The notes: a model not told the origin generated them from the sequence alone. Counted from the first letter of the stretch, positions 7,419 through 14,890 are shown. The stretch is 22,583 nt of DNA from an uncultured Collinsella sp. (GCA_902489665.1 CABUAT010000032.1:1-22583), one strand, 5' to 3'. Made by a program: numbers and translations.

Positions 7419-7589
7419 GCGGAAAGCTTGTCCCAGTTTGAGCGTGGATTCCGGGTCGCAGTTTCCGTCTGAAGGCTCAACCGGAAACCGTATCCCGTTT
7501 TGAGAGCTGATACCGGGTCGCAGTTTCCTCTAGCGGCCCAACCGGAAACTGCGACCCGGTTTTCGGCCAAATAACGGGATGCCCTTTCC
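7419..7589. repeat. Palindromic intergenic repeat element, copy A
   Basis: This 171-base element alternates GGAAAnnGCGACCCGG-type modules with their reverse complements. Its strongest hairpin is ACCGGGTCGCAGTTTCC (7512-7528) with the perfect complement at 7544-7560, 17 bp, followed by TTTT. A second, imperfect pair lies at 7451-7466 and 7483-7497. The whole element aligns almost without gaps and in the same orientation with 22361-22532 in this window. Its reading frame is not kept relative to that copy, so it is non-coding. It fills most of the gap between dnaK and the ferredoxin. Confidence 0.75.
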
Positions 7590-7638
7590 GCAGGCGCGCT
7601 CAATAGCTCAATATTTCAAGTCACCTTTAGCTAACATT

Positions 7639-7672
7639 TGCGCAGCTCAACGGCCCCACCTGCGCATTTTTT
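7639..7672 (+). terminator. Orphan terminator-like hairpin
   Basis: TGCGCAG (7639-7645) pairs with CTGCGCA (7660-7666) and is followed by six Ts. It has intrinsic-terminator form on the plus strand. No plus-strand gene ends nearby, so either an unannotated short RNA ends here or it insulates the ferredoxin gene from upstream readthrough. The stem is only 7 bp. Confidence 0.4.
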
Positions 7673-7724
7673 AGTAAACCTTGGCATACTCGGCGAACGG
7701 TATGAAGATGCCGGTCAGAGGGTA

Positions 7725-7752
7725 TTGCAAACGGTCGCTCCCGTGGTATGTT
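7725..7752 (+). promoter_or_regulatory. Probable promoter of the ferredoxin gene
   Basis: TTGCAA (7725-7730) and TATGTT (7747-7752) are 16 bases apart, about 60 bases upstream of the ferredoxin ATG. Each matches four of six consensus bases. The gene needs its own promoter because its upstream neighbour dnaK runs the other way. Confidence 0.45.
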
Positions 7753-7813
7753 TTTGCCCGAATCAAACCGGCGCGCATCGCCTGTAGCGTCGGTCAACAG
7801 AGAGGAAACTACC

Positions 7814-7999
7814 ATGGCTCATCCCGTAATTGATGCCGACGAGTGCATCGCTTGTGGCGTTTGCGTCGACTCCTGCCCCGCTGGCGTTCTGGAGCTCCAG
7901 GACGTCGCTACCGTCGCTGACGAGGACTCCTGCGTCGCCTGTGGCGCTTGCCAGGACGCTTGCCCCGCTGGCGCGATCACCGAGATCGTCGAGGAGTAA
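7814..7999 (+). CDS. Small 2[4Fe-4S] ferredoxin
   Basis: This is a 61-residue soluble electron carrier of clostridial type. The first cluster motif has cysteines 11, 14, 17 and 21 (CIACGVCVDSCP) and the second has cysteines 40, 43, 46 and 50 (CVACGACQDACP). This gives two low-potential [4Fe-4S] clusters with internal pseudo-symmetry. The ATG at 7814 is chosen because GAGGAA lies just upstream; the longer open frame from 7748 would start inside the promoter. The gene is monocistronic with its own promoter and a bidirectional terminator. The electron partner cannot be told from context. Pyruvate:ferredoxin oxidoreductase or a hydrogenase are typical in anaerobes. Confidence 0.95.
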   Translation: MAHPVIDADECIACGVCVDSCPAGVLELQDVATVADEDSCVACGACQDACPAGAITEIVEE

Positions 8000-8040
8000 C
8001 AACTCCCCCACTTGCACACTCAAAAGTACACCGTGCACAA

Positions 8041-8078
8041 AAAAGGAGGCCTCCGCATCGCCGCGGAGGCCTCCTTTT
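8041..8078. terminator. Bidirectional terminator between ferredoxin and niaR
   Basis: AAAAGGAGGCCTCCGC (8041-8056) pairs perfectly over 16 bp with GCGGAGGCCTCCTTTT (8063-8078), with a 6-base loop. It has A-rich and T-rich flanks, so it works from either side. It lies 41 bases after the ferredoxin stop and 13 bases after the end of niaR, separating the two convergent transcripts. Confidence 0.92.
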
Positions 8079-8091
8079 GCATTCGTCGTTA

Positions 8092-8637
8092 CTAGGACAG
8101 GTCGTCTTCGTAGGGCATTAGGTCCGCCAAGTAGCCTTTCTCCTTGAGCATAGCCTCGATCTCATCGAGGGTTTGCTCGTCCTCCGCCGCGATGCGATGG
8201 AAGTGATAGCCGCTCGTCACCGTTAGTAGCGGGAAACTCTTGCCGCTCTCGATATCGTGCAGGTAGCGCTCAACATCGCGACGATTGCGGATGTCCAGGT
8301 CGGCCGTGATCTTGCCGTACACACGATGGTTGACGATCACGTTAAGCACGGCGCCACCCGCGTCGACGATACTCGTAAGTTCGTCGCCCGCCTGCTCCAC
8401 GCTGTGGCGCACCTTAACAAGACGCGTGGGCACGGCGGGGCTGCTGGGGGCCTCCTGCAGCACATAACCACGGTTGGTCGCCACGACATCGTGCCCATCG
8501 GCACGCAGCAGGGCAATATCCTGAACCACGATCTGACGGCTCACGCCAACCTCGCGGGCAAGTGCGCTGCCCGAAACGGGCTCCTTGGCCACCTCGAGCA
8601 CGTCCATGATGGCACGGCGACGCTCGCGGGCGTTCAT
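8092..8637 (-). CDS. niaR: NiaR (YrxA-type) nicotinic-acid-responsive repressor, HTH plus 3H domain
   Basis: This is a 181-residue transcription repressor that, in characterised relatives, turns off de novo NAD synthesis when nicotinic acid is bound. Residues 1-60 form an HTH_11 winged helix (RRRAIMDVLEVAKEPVSGSA, then REVGVSRQIVVQDIALLR). The rest is the 3H domain, with its conserved metal-ligand histidines visible in VRHSVEQ, VNHRVYG and GYHFHRI. The ATG overlaps the nadC stop by one base (TAATG), so it is translationally coupled as the last gene of nadA-nadB-nadC-niaR. The 21-bp-arm palindrome over the nadA promoter is its likely target, making the operon self-limiting. The domain pair together with the operon partners makes this call firm. 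Confidence 0.93.
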   Translation of the reverse strand: MNARERRRAIMDVLEVAKEPVSGSALAREVGVSRQIVVQDIALLRADGHDVVATNRGYVLQEAPSSPAVPTRLVKVRHSVEQAGDELTSIVDAGGAVLNVIVNHRVYGKITADLDIRNRRDVERYLHDIESGKSFPLLTVTSGYHFHRIAAEDEQTLDEIEAMLKEKGYLADLMPYEDDLS

Positions 8638-9497
8638 TATTTACCGTCCAGCAGACGCAGGTGCTTAAGCGAGAGGTCGAGGATCGGCGCGGAGTGCGTC
8701 AGGGCGCCCGAGCTAATAAAGTCAACGCCCAGGTCGGCGAGCGCGCGGATATTGCCGGCGTCCACGTTGCCCGAACACTCGGTCTTGGCGCGACCGGCGA
8801 TAAGCTCGATAGCGGCGGCCATGTCGTCATGGGTCATGTTGTCGAACATGATGATGTCGGCGCCGGCCTCCACGGCCTCGCGCACCATGTCCAGGTTCTC
8901 GCACTCGATCTCGACCGTCGTGGTAAACGATGCATGGGCGCGCGCCATCTCGATCGCACGCGTCACGCCACCGGCGGCATCGATGTGGTTGTCCTTGAGC
9001 ATGACGGCCGTCGACAGGTTGTAACGGTGGTTGCTGCCGCCGCCGATCTCGACTGCCGCCTTTTCAAACACACGCATGCCCGGTGTGGTCTTGCGCGTGT
9101 CGACAAGCACGGTCTTAGTGCCCTCGAGCGCCGCGGCCATGCTGTGCGTGTAGGTAGCGATGCCGCTCATGCGCTGCAGGTAGTTGAGCGCCACGCGCTC
9201 GCCCGAAAGCAACACGCGCGCGTCGCCGCGCACCTGGCCCACGTGATCGCCGGCATGCACCTCGTCGCCATCCGAGACATCGAACAACACGAAGCTCTGC
9301 GGATCCAGCAGCTCAAAGGTGCGGGCGAATACGTCCAGGCCGGCGATAATGCCGTCGGCCTTGGCGATAAGCTCCACCGTGGCGGGACGCGCCGTGGGGC
9401 ACACGCTCGCCGTGCTCACGTCCTCAAACGTAATGTCCTCGCGCAGAGCCTGCAGAATCAGATCATCGACGACGAGCTTCATGGTAATGGGATTCAT
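8637..9497 (-). CDS. nadC: Quinolinate phosphoribosyltransferase (decarboxylating)
   Basis: NadC converts quinolinate and PRPP to nicotinate mononucleotide, CO2 and pyrophosphate, the last step of the de novo branch. The 286-residue protein shows the family's active-site stretches: RVALNYLQRMSGIAT near residue 95, DTRKTTPGMRVFEK and GGGSNHRYNL at about 135-160, MLKDNHI, and the C-terminal barrel strands DIIMFDNM and FISSGALTHSAPILDLSL. The start has GGAGGAG upstream and lies 3 bases past the nadB stop. It overlaps niaR by one base. All usual family elements appear intact. Confidence 0.97.
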   Translation of the reverse strand: MNPITMKLVVDDLILQALREDITFEDVSTASVCPTARPATVELIAKADGIIAGLDVFARTFELLDPQSFVLFDVSDGDEVHAGDHVGQVRGDARVLLSGERVALNYLQRMSGIATYTHSMAAALEGTKTVLVDTRKTTPGMRVFEKAAVEIGGGSNHRYNLSTAVMLKDNHIDAAGGVTRAIEMARAHASFTTTVEIECENLDMVREAVEAGADIIMFDNMTHDDMAAAIELIAGRAKTECSGNVDAGNIRALADLGVDFISSGALTHSAPILDLSLKHLRLLDGK

Positions 9498-9500
9498 GGT

Positions 9501-10877
9501 CTACTCCTCCACGGCCTGCGTGCCGGCGGCACGGGCCAATTCATCGATTGCCAGGGTGTCGACGCTCAGGGCGCGATGACGGCCATCGAGCGCGGGATCG
9601 CCCGCCTGCTCCACGGCCAGCGACTCGCCGGTGCGCATGTACCACGCGGCGCGACGACCCCAGACCAACGCCTCGAGCAGGCTGTTTGATGCAAGGCGGT
9701 TCTTGCCGTGCACGCCGTTGCAAGCCGTCTCGCCCGCGGCGTAGAGCTCGGGCATCGAGGTGCGGCCGTCCCTGTCTACCCACACGCCGCCCATAAAGTA
9801 GTGCTGCGTGGGCGTAACGGGAATGGGCTCGTCCAGGATGTCGCGACCGTCCTCAAGGCAGCGCGCGCGAATGTTGGCAAAATGCCCGGTCACCACGTCG
9901 CGCTCGACGGGGGCAAAGCTCAGCCACTCGTGCTCGGTGCCGTCCTGCTTCATCTGCTCGCGGATGGCGGCGGCGACCACATCGCGCGGCTGGAGCTCGT
10001 CGGTAAAGCGCTCGCCGGCGGCGTTGAGCAAAATCGCGCCCTCGCCGCGGCAGCTCTCGCTGATCAGGAAGGTGCGGCCCGGCTGTGGCGAGAACAGTCC
10101 CGTGGGGTGAATCTGCACGTAGTCCAGGTGCTCCATCTTAATGCCATGCTCCTGAGCAATGTAGCAGGCATCGCCCGTGAGCTGCGGGTAGTTGGTCGAA
10201 TGGTCGTACACGCCGCCGATACCGCCCGTCGCCCACAGCGTGTGGCGGGCATGGATCTTAAACGGTTCGCCGGCATGCACGCCCTCGGCGGCATTTGTCA
10301 GCTCGTCGGCGGGACGAACCGAGTTGTCCTCGTCCACGGGAACGGCGACGACGCCGGTGCACACCGTGGCGCCGTCACGCTCGCCCGTTAGGATGTCGGT
10401 CATGGCCACGTGCTCCAAAATCTGCACGTTATCCAGCTTGCGAACGGCCTGGAGCAGCTTGGTCGTGATCTCCTTGCCCGTAATGTCGGCATGGAAGGCA
10501 ATGCGCGGACGGCTGTGCGCGCCCTCGCGGGTAAAATTGAGGCTGCCGTCGGCCTTGCGCTCAAAATCCACGCCCATCGCTAGCAGGTCGTTGATGACCG
10601 AGCGGCTCGAGCGAATCATGATGTCGACGCTCTCGCGGCGGTTCTCGTAGTGGCCGGCGTGCATGGTGTCCTCAAAGAAGGCATCGTAGTCCGAGCCTTC
10701 GGGCAGCACGCAAATGCCGCCCTGCGCGAGCATCGAATCGCACTCATCAACCGCGCCCTTGGAGAGCATGATCACGCGCGTGCTCGTCGGCAGATTGAGG
10801 GCCGCGTACAGACCCGCTACGCCGCAGCCGGCAATGACGACGTCGCACTCCATATCGGGGTATTGCTTGGTTTCCAC
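9501..10877 (-). CDS. nadB: L-aspartate oxidase, short form
   Basis: NadB is the FAD enzyme that oxidises L-aspartate to iminoaspartate, the substrate of NadA. The protein opens with the dinucleotide-binding motif DVVIAGCGVAGLYAA. It also has the active-site region GVDFERKADGSLNFTREGAHS, then HTLWATGGIGGVYDHSTNYP and HLDYVQIHPTG, and the second FAD contact ELYAAGETACNGVHGKNRLA. I chose the GTG at 10877 (458 residues) because AGGGAGAGG ends 6 bases upstream. The ATGs at 10904 and 10928 have no RBS and would translate a short palindrome. At 458 residues it lacks most of the helical C-terminal domain of the E. coli enzyme (about 540), as in many anaerobes, where fumarate may be the electron acceptor. 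It lies between nadA and nadC. Confidence 0.95.
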   Translation of the reverse strand: METKQYPDMECDVVIAGCGVAGLYAALNLPTSTRVIMLSKGAVDECDSMLAQGGICVLPEGSDYDAFFEDTMHAGHYENRRESVDIMIRSSRSVINDLLAMGVDFERKADGSLNFTREGAHSRPRIAFHADITGKEITTKLLQAVRKLDNVQILEHVAMTDILTGERDGATVCTGVVAVPVDEDNSVRPADELTNAAEGVHAGEPFKIHARHTLWATGGIGGVYDHSTNYPQLTGDACYIAQEHGIKMEHLDYVQIHPTGLFSPQPGRTFLISESCRGEGAILLNAAGERFTDELQPRDVVAAAIREQMKQDGTEHEWLSFAPVERDVVTGHFANIRARCLEDGRDILDEPIPVTPTQHYFMGGVWVDRDGRTSMPELYAAGETACNGVHGKNRLASNSLLEALVWGRRAAWYMRTGESLAVEQAGDPALDGRHRALSVDTLAIDELARAAGTQAVEE

Positions 10878-10905
10878 AGGAATCCTCTCCCTTGAATGTG
10901 ACATA

Positions 10906-10918
10906 AGGGACCGTCCCT
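10906..10918. repeat. Short GGGAC/GTCCC palindrome between nadA and nadB
   Basis: AGGGAC (10906-10911) and GTCCCT (10913-10918) flank a single C in the 55-base gap between the nadA stop and the nadB start. It resembles the GGGACAGG/CCTGTCCC ends of the larger palindrome at 16361-16419. It may be a minimal REP-like remnant or a weak intercistronic hairpin. Confidence 0.35.
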
Positions 10919-10932
10919 CATGCAACATTGTT

Positions 10933-11958
10933 CTAGCGTGCTGCGTACTCGAGCATACGGTCGAGCGTGAGCTTGGCCCGGTCTGCTGCCTCGTCCGAGA
11001 CGCCGATCTGTACCTCGCCCTCGCCCGTCTCCAGGCAGTGCACGAGCTTTTCGAGCGTGATGAGGTCCATGTTGACGCAGGTGGGCTGCACCGCGGGGAA
11101 GTAGAACTTCTTGCCAGTGCCCTGGCAGCGGCGCTCGAGCTCGTAGAGCACGCCGCGGACCGTCACGATAATGAACTCGCTCGCGTCGGACTCCTCGGCA
11201 TACTTGATGATGCCGGCGGTGGAGCCGATGTAGTCGGCCTCGGCCAGGACGTCGGCCTTGCACTCGGGGTGCGCCAGCACGAGCGCGTCGGGGTGGGCCT
11301 CCGTCGCGTCGACGATCTGCTCGACGGTGATGATGTGATGGCGCGGGCAGTAGCCGTTGTTGAGGATGACGTGCTTTTGCGGCACCTGCTCGGCTACGAA
11401 GCGTCCCAGGTTTTGGTCGGGAATGAACAGAATATGCTGCTGCGGCAGCTCGGACACGATCTTAACGGCGTTGGAACTGGTGACGCACACGTCGCTCCAG
11501 CTCTTGATCTCGACCGTGGAGTTGACGTAGCACACCACGGCCAGGTCGTCGCCGTACTCGGCGCGCGCCGCGTCGACCGTCTCGCGCTTGACCATGTGCG
11601 CCATGGGACAGTCCGCGCCCGGCTCGGGCAGCAGCACGGTCTTAGTGGGATTGAGCAGCTTGGCGCTCTCGCCCATAAACTCCACGCCGCACAACACGAT
11701 GGTCTGCTGCGGCAGGCTTTTGGCGAGCTTTGCCAGGTAGAAGCTATCGCCGACGTAATCGGCAACGGCTTGGACCTCGGGCGCCACGTAATAGTGCGCC
11801 AGGATCACCGCGTCACGTTGGGTTTTTAGTTGCTGAATGGCCTCGACGAGCTCTGCGGGCACCAGTGCCGCACGCTCCGTTGCCGTCGTTGCCGATGCCA
11901 GGCCGGCCGCGATATCGCGTGCAAGCTCCGACGCATCCATGTTCGCGCTCTGTGCCAT
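10933..11958 (-). CDS. nadA: Quinolinate synthase
   Basis: NadA condenses iminoaspartate with dihydroxyacetone phosphate to quinolinate using an oxygen-sensitive [4Fe-4S] cluster. In the 341-residue protein the three expected cluster cysteines fall at C117 (ADCPMAH), C204 (GYCPRHH) and C294 (PTCVNMD). Other family stretches are AHYYVAPEVQAVADYVGDS, VCYVNSTVEIK, VLAHPECKADV and GSTAGIIKYA. I chose the ATG at 11958, preceded by GAGAGGGG; the in-frame TTG next to it at 11961 is less likely. It is the first gene of nadA-nadB-nadC-niaR and sits directly behind the palindromic operator at 11998-12045. Confidence 0.97.
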   Translation of the reverse strand: MAQSANMDASELARDIAAGLASATTATERAALVPAELVEAIQQLKTQRDAVILAHYYVAPEVQAVADYVGDSFYLAKLAKSLPQQTIVLCGVEFMGESAKLLNPTKTVLLPEPGADCPMAHMVKRETVDAARAEYGDDLAVVCYVNSTVEIKSWSDVCVTSSNAVKIVSELPQQHILFIPDQNLGRFVAEQVPQKHVILNNGYCPRHHIITVEQIVDATEAHPDALVLAHPECKADVLAEADYIGSTAGIIKYAEESDASEFIIVTVRGVLYELERRCQGTGKKFYFPAVQPTCVNMDLITLEKLVHCLETGEGEVQIGVSDEAADRAKLTLDRMLEYAAR

Positions 11959-11993
11959 CAAGGCCCCTCTCTTTTGGCGAATCTTGGGGCTTT

Positions 11994-12045
11994 AGTATGA
12001 CACCTAGGTTTACAGCTGACAAGACAGCTGTAAACCTAGGTGTCA
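11994..12045 (-). promoter_or_regulatory. nadA operon promoter overlapped by a 21-bp-arm palindrome (candidate NiaR operator)
   Basis: On the minus strand TTGTCA (12017-12022) and CATACT (11994-11999) are separated by 17 bases, matching five and four of six consensus bases. The sequence from 11998 to 12018 is the exact reverse complement of 12025-12045, with only 6 bases between. The arms begin TGACACCTAGG and end CAGCTG. The palindrome covers the -35 box and the spacer, the position expected for a repressor. The operon encodes NiaR, so NiaR is the obvious candidate binder. This is inferred from context and not from a recalled consensus. It is not a terminator, because the genes on both sides diverge from it. 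Confidence 0.7.
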
Positions 12046-12250
12046 AGTTGAAATAAAGATTCAATCATGTGGCAGGTCCATTTTCGAACTGGCAAGCTAT
12101 GGATAGCCGAGTTCTCGATAGCGCAGGAGGCATCTTTCGCCACCGCAATACCGCTTGGCGCGAGTTGCACGCCGTGGGGCGCAAACGGTCCGCACCCCCG
12201 CAAGCGGCGCGTACCCGATGTGGCAAAATCGAACTACTTAAGGGGGCCGA

Positions 12251-12973
12251 ATGCTCAAGATTATTGCCTGCGACGATGACGTCGCTTTTCTAGATAGACT
12301 GCACCGAATGATCGACCGTTGGTCGAGCGAGACGGGCACGGCGGTCGACGTTGCGCTCGTTACGCGTGGCGAGGACCTGCTGGCGCGCCATGCCGCGTCG
12401 CGCGCCGACATCATTCTGCTCGACATGATCATGCCGCTCGTCAACGGCATGGACACCGCACGCGAACTGCGCCAGGCCGACACCGCCGTGCGCCTGGTGT
12501 TTCTCACCTCATCGCCCGAGTTTGCACTGGAGTCCTACGAGGTCCGCGCCTTCGACTACCTGCTCAAGCCCGTGACTTACGAACGCCTGGCGCAGTTACT
12601 CGACGAGCTTTCGAGCATGCGCCCGGCGGCAACCGACGAGCTCGTGATCAAAACGTCCTTTGGCTACCACGCCCTGCGCCTGTCCGACATCGAATATGCC
12701 GAGGCGCGCAACAAGCACGTGGTTTTCCACCTGCGCGACGGACGCGATATCGAGGCACTCGAGTCGTTCCGCAGCGTCGAGGACCGCTTGGAGCAAAACG
12801 CGGTCTTCTTTAAATGCCACCGCAGCTACCAGGTCAACCTGCGCAATATCGATCACTTTGACCGCACGGACATCGTCATGCGCTCGGGCGCGTGCATCCC
12901 GCTGTCGCGCAGCTGCAAGCAGGGATTCCAAGACGCCTACTTTGCGGTGCGCTTTGAGGGTGGGAGACACTGA
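12251..12973 (+). CDS. LytTR-family response regulator
   Basis: This is a 240-residue two-component regulator. The receiver domain (1-120) has the acidic pocket D8-D10, the phosphoacceptor D58 in LLDMIMP, T86 and K106 in LLKP. The LytTR DNA-binding domain follows at about 128-235 (YAEARNKHVVFHLRDG, FFKCHRSYQVNLRNI, IPLSR). GGGGG lies 6 bases before the ATG at 12251. The stop overlaps the start of the next gene (TGATG), so kinase and regulator are co-translated. No promoter was clear in the 205 bases upstream. AgrA/VirR/NatR-like regulators share this architecture. No peptide or transporter gene lies beside it to hint at the target. Confidence 0.92.
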   Translation: MLKIIACDDDVAFLDRLHRMIDRWSSETGTAVDVALVTRGEDLLARHAASRADIILLDMIMPLVNGMDTARELRQADTAVRLVFLTSSPEFALESYEVRAFDYLLKPVTYERLAQLLDELSSMRPAATDELVIKTSFGYHALRLSDIEYAEARNKHVVFHLRDGRDIEALESFRSVEDRLEQNAVFFKCHRSYQVNLRNIDHFDRTDIVMRSGACIPLSRSCKQGFQDAYFAVRFEGGRH

Positions 12974-14250
12974 TGGTCTCCTCGGTCGAAATGGTCCTTT
13001 GGGCAATCCACCACGCCACGACGCTGCTCTTTGGCGTCTTTGCCTCGGCGGCGCTGTGCGGTGTCGAGATCAACCGGCGTCATGTGCTTGAACTGGTGCT
13101 GGTCGGTGCCGTAACCGGATGCGCATTTGGCCTCGCCAATGCCGTCGGCGGCGAGCTTTTCGCCCGCCAGGTCTATCCGCTCGTCGTGCACCTGCCGCTT
13201 ACCGTCTACCTATGCGCGCGCTACCGCCTGAGCCCGCTGCTTGCCGTGCTCGGCATTACGAGTGCCTATCTGAGCTGCCAGTTCAGCAATTGGATGGGCA
13301 TCGCCGCATTTGCCGCAACCGATTCTCAGATCGCGTACTATCTGGCGCGCATCGCGACCACACTCGCCGTCTTTGCCGTCCTGATGCATTGGGCCGGCGA
13401 CATCGGTCCGCGCTTGGCGATTAAAAGCACCACCGAGCTGGACATCCTTTTAATCCTGCCGCTCGTCTATTACGTCTTTGACTATGCCACCAACGTCTAC
13501 ACCACGCTGTTCCACTCGGGCTCGGTGGTGACGGTTGAGTTTTTGGCATTTGCGCTCTGTGCCTTCTATCTTATGTTTCTTGCCGTTTACCTGCGCGAAT
13601 ACGAAGAAAAGGAAACCGCCGAGCGAGAGCGCTGGATGCTCGAAACCCGCGACAACGCCGCCATCAAAGAGCTCGAGGCTTGGCGTCAATCTGGGCGCGA
13701 GCTGTCGATTCTTCGCCACGATATGCGCCACTTCCTACGCGGCCTGGCCGCTTTAATTGAGGAGGGCCACACCGACGAGGCGCTCAAACGCATCGATGAA
13801 CTCTGCGAAGCCGGCGATCGCACCGCCGTACGCCGCTTCTGCGCCAACGAGACCGTAAACATCGCGCTTTCGTCATTTAACTCGGATATCAATAGAAACG
13901 GCATTACCGCCAACCTGCGCGCCGCCGTACCCGAAACCATCCACGTAGGTGACGCCGACCTGTTTAGCGTGCTCTCAAATGCCTTGGAAAACGCTATCAC
14001 CGCCGCAAGCGCCGCACCCCAAGGAAAGCGATTCGTCGACTTTGACCTGCGATTAGAGGACGGCCAGCTGCTGCTGTTAGTTTCCAACACGTTTGACCGC
14101 GCGCCGCGCATGGTCGATGGCATGCCCGTGACCCGGCATGCGGGCCACGGCTTTGGCACCAGGAGCATCAAACTTGCCGTGGAGCGCATGAACGGCAACT
14201 GTCAGTTCCGCATTAACGGCGATCGGTTTGAGCTGCGCGCTGTGATGTAG
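12973..14250 (+). CDS. Membrane GHKL-type sensor histidine kinase
   Basis: This 425-residue kinase is the partner of the upstream LytTR regulator. About six or seven hydrophobic segments fill residues 8-205 and form an integral membrane sensor. A short coiled linker follows (about 206-240). The phosphoacceptor His249 lies in ILRHDMRHFLRG, then the N box LSNALENAITAA (about 334-345) and the glycine-rich box AGHGFGTRSIK (about 390-400) of the ATPase domain. The architecture is that of AgrC/NatK-like HPK10 kinases that work with LytTR regulators. The ATG shares a base with the preceding stop. The signal is unknown; quorum peptides are typical for the class, but no precursor gene was seen. Confidence 0.9.
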   Translation: MVSSVEMVLWAIHHATTLLFGVFASAALCGVEINRRHVLELVLVGAVTGCAFGLANAVGGELFARQVYPLVVHLPLTVYLCARYRLSPLLAVLGITSAYLSCQFSNWMGIAAFAATDSQIAYYLARIATTLAVFAVLMHWAGDIGPRLAIKSTTELDILLILPLVYYVFDYATNVYTTLFHSGSVVTVEFLAFALCAFYLMFLAVYLREYEEKETAERERWMLETRDNAAIKELEAWRQSGRELSILRHDMRHFLRGLAALIEEGHTDEALKRIDELCEAGDRTAVRRFCANETVNIALSSFNSDINRNGITANLRAAVPETIHVGDADLFSVLSNALENAITAASAAPQGKRFVDFDLRLEDGQLLLLVSNTFDRAPRMVDGMPVTRHAGHGFGTRSIKLAVERMNGNCQFRINGDRFELRAVM

Positions 14251-14314
14251 AAGTGCGGCGCCGATCTCGAGGCGCGCCTTGCCCGCCAGGCAATCGCTCG
14301 CCGGCGCCAATCCG

Positions 14315-14890
14315 CTACAGCGGCGCGGCTGCCGGGGTCAGCTGCTTGATGTATGCCCACATGCGCTGCTTGGCGGCTTTGTCAGTGAGCGCCGCCTCAA
14401 AACCGTCGAGCGCGAGCACGCGGCGACCCTGCACATGGGCGACCAAGCCGGGCTTGAGCATGGCGGTGTCGAAGTCATCGATCGCCACGAGCATATCGGC
14501 GTAGGTCTCGCGCATGGCGTCAGCCGCGTTGTTGTCGAGCAGTAGCACCGCCTCGGGGTCCAAAGCCTCAAGCGCCTCACGGAACAGCTCGCACGGCAGA
14601 GTCTCGCCCACCGCGACCGCTCCGTCACCCACGCCGGCGACGCTTGCCAGCACGCAAAAATCCTCGGGCGCGTAGCCGATGGCCCCAAGCGCTTTGCGCA
14701 ACGCCGCGCCATCCGGGCCGGCGGCAAGCTCGCCACCCGAACGCTCGGCCTCGTCCAAATCGCCTTTGACCAGCACGATCGGCGAGCACGCGTTGCCCGC
14801 AATACGCACGCCACGGACCGCAAGCGATGTGAGCTCCTGCTCGGCCGCCTGGGCGATGGCTTCTTTTTTCTGGCTTTGTGACGTGGACAT
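14315..14890 (-). CDS. Unknown protein, possible degenerate uracil-DNA-glycosylase-fold protein
   Basis: I do not recognise this 191-residue protein with certainty. Read along its length it parallels family-4-type UDGs. SPIVLVKGDLDEAERSGGEL then AAGPDGAALRKALGAIG resembles the GEAPG...GxPFVGxAGxLLxxAL region. CELFREALEALDPEAVLLLD resembles the C..F...EL..L.P.vvvaLG strand. GRRVLALDGFEAALTDKAAK resembles the region around the catalytic HPS loop. The catalytic GEAPG and HPS residues and the Fe-S cysteines are absent, so any enzyme function would be lost or changed. The start at 14890 has GGAGAG upstream and sits behind a TATAAT box. It is transcribed alone and divergently from thioredoxin. Confidence 0.75.
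   Translation of the reverse strand: MSTSQSQKKEAIAQAAEQELTSLAVRGVRIAGNACSPIVLVKGDLDEAERSGGELAAGPDGAALRKALGAIGYAPEDFCVLASVAGVGDGAVAVGETLPCELFREALEALDPEAVLLLDNNAADAMRETYADMLVAIDDFDTAMLKPGLVAHVQGRRVLALDGFEAALTDKAAKQRMWAYIKQLTPAAAPL

Noticed and set aside
7419..7589. CRISPR array
   Set aside because: The repeated modules are inverted, vary in spacing and sequence, and lack uniform spacers or nearby cas genes.
7349..7603. A minus-strand frame across repeat copy A, resembling one across copy B (22294-22572)
   Set aside because: Short stretches look alike (GNCDP and GKCDP) because the DNA repeats are alike. The 15/16-base linker difference shifts the frame between copies, and neither has an RBS.
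10878..10928. Upstream ATG starts for nadB (10904 and 10928)
   Set aside because: They lack a ribosome binding site and would encode part of the GGGAC palindrome, while the GTG at 10877 has AGGGAGAGG at good spacing.
11998..12045. Terminator interpretation of the nadA upstream palindrome
   Set aside because: Both flanking genes diverge from it, so no transcript is expected to end there, and no T-run follows either arm.
12067..12293. Small plus-strand frames just before the LytTR regulator (possible leader peptide)
   Set aside because: They overlap the regulator start in other frames, have no clear RBS, and show no leader-peptide features.
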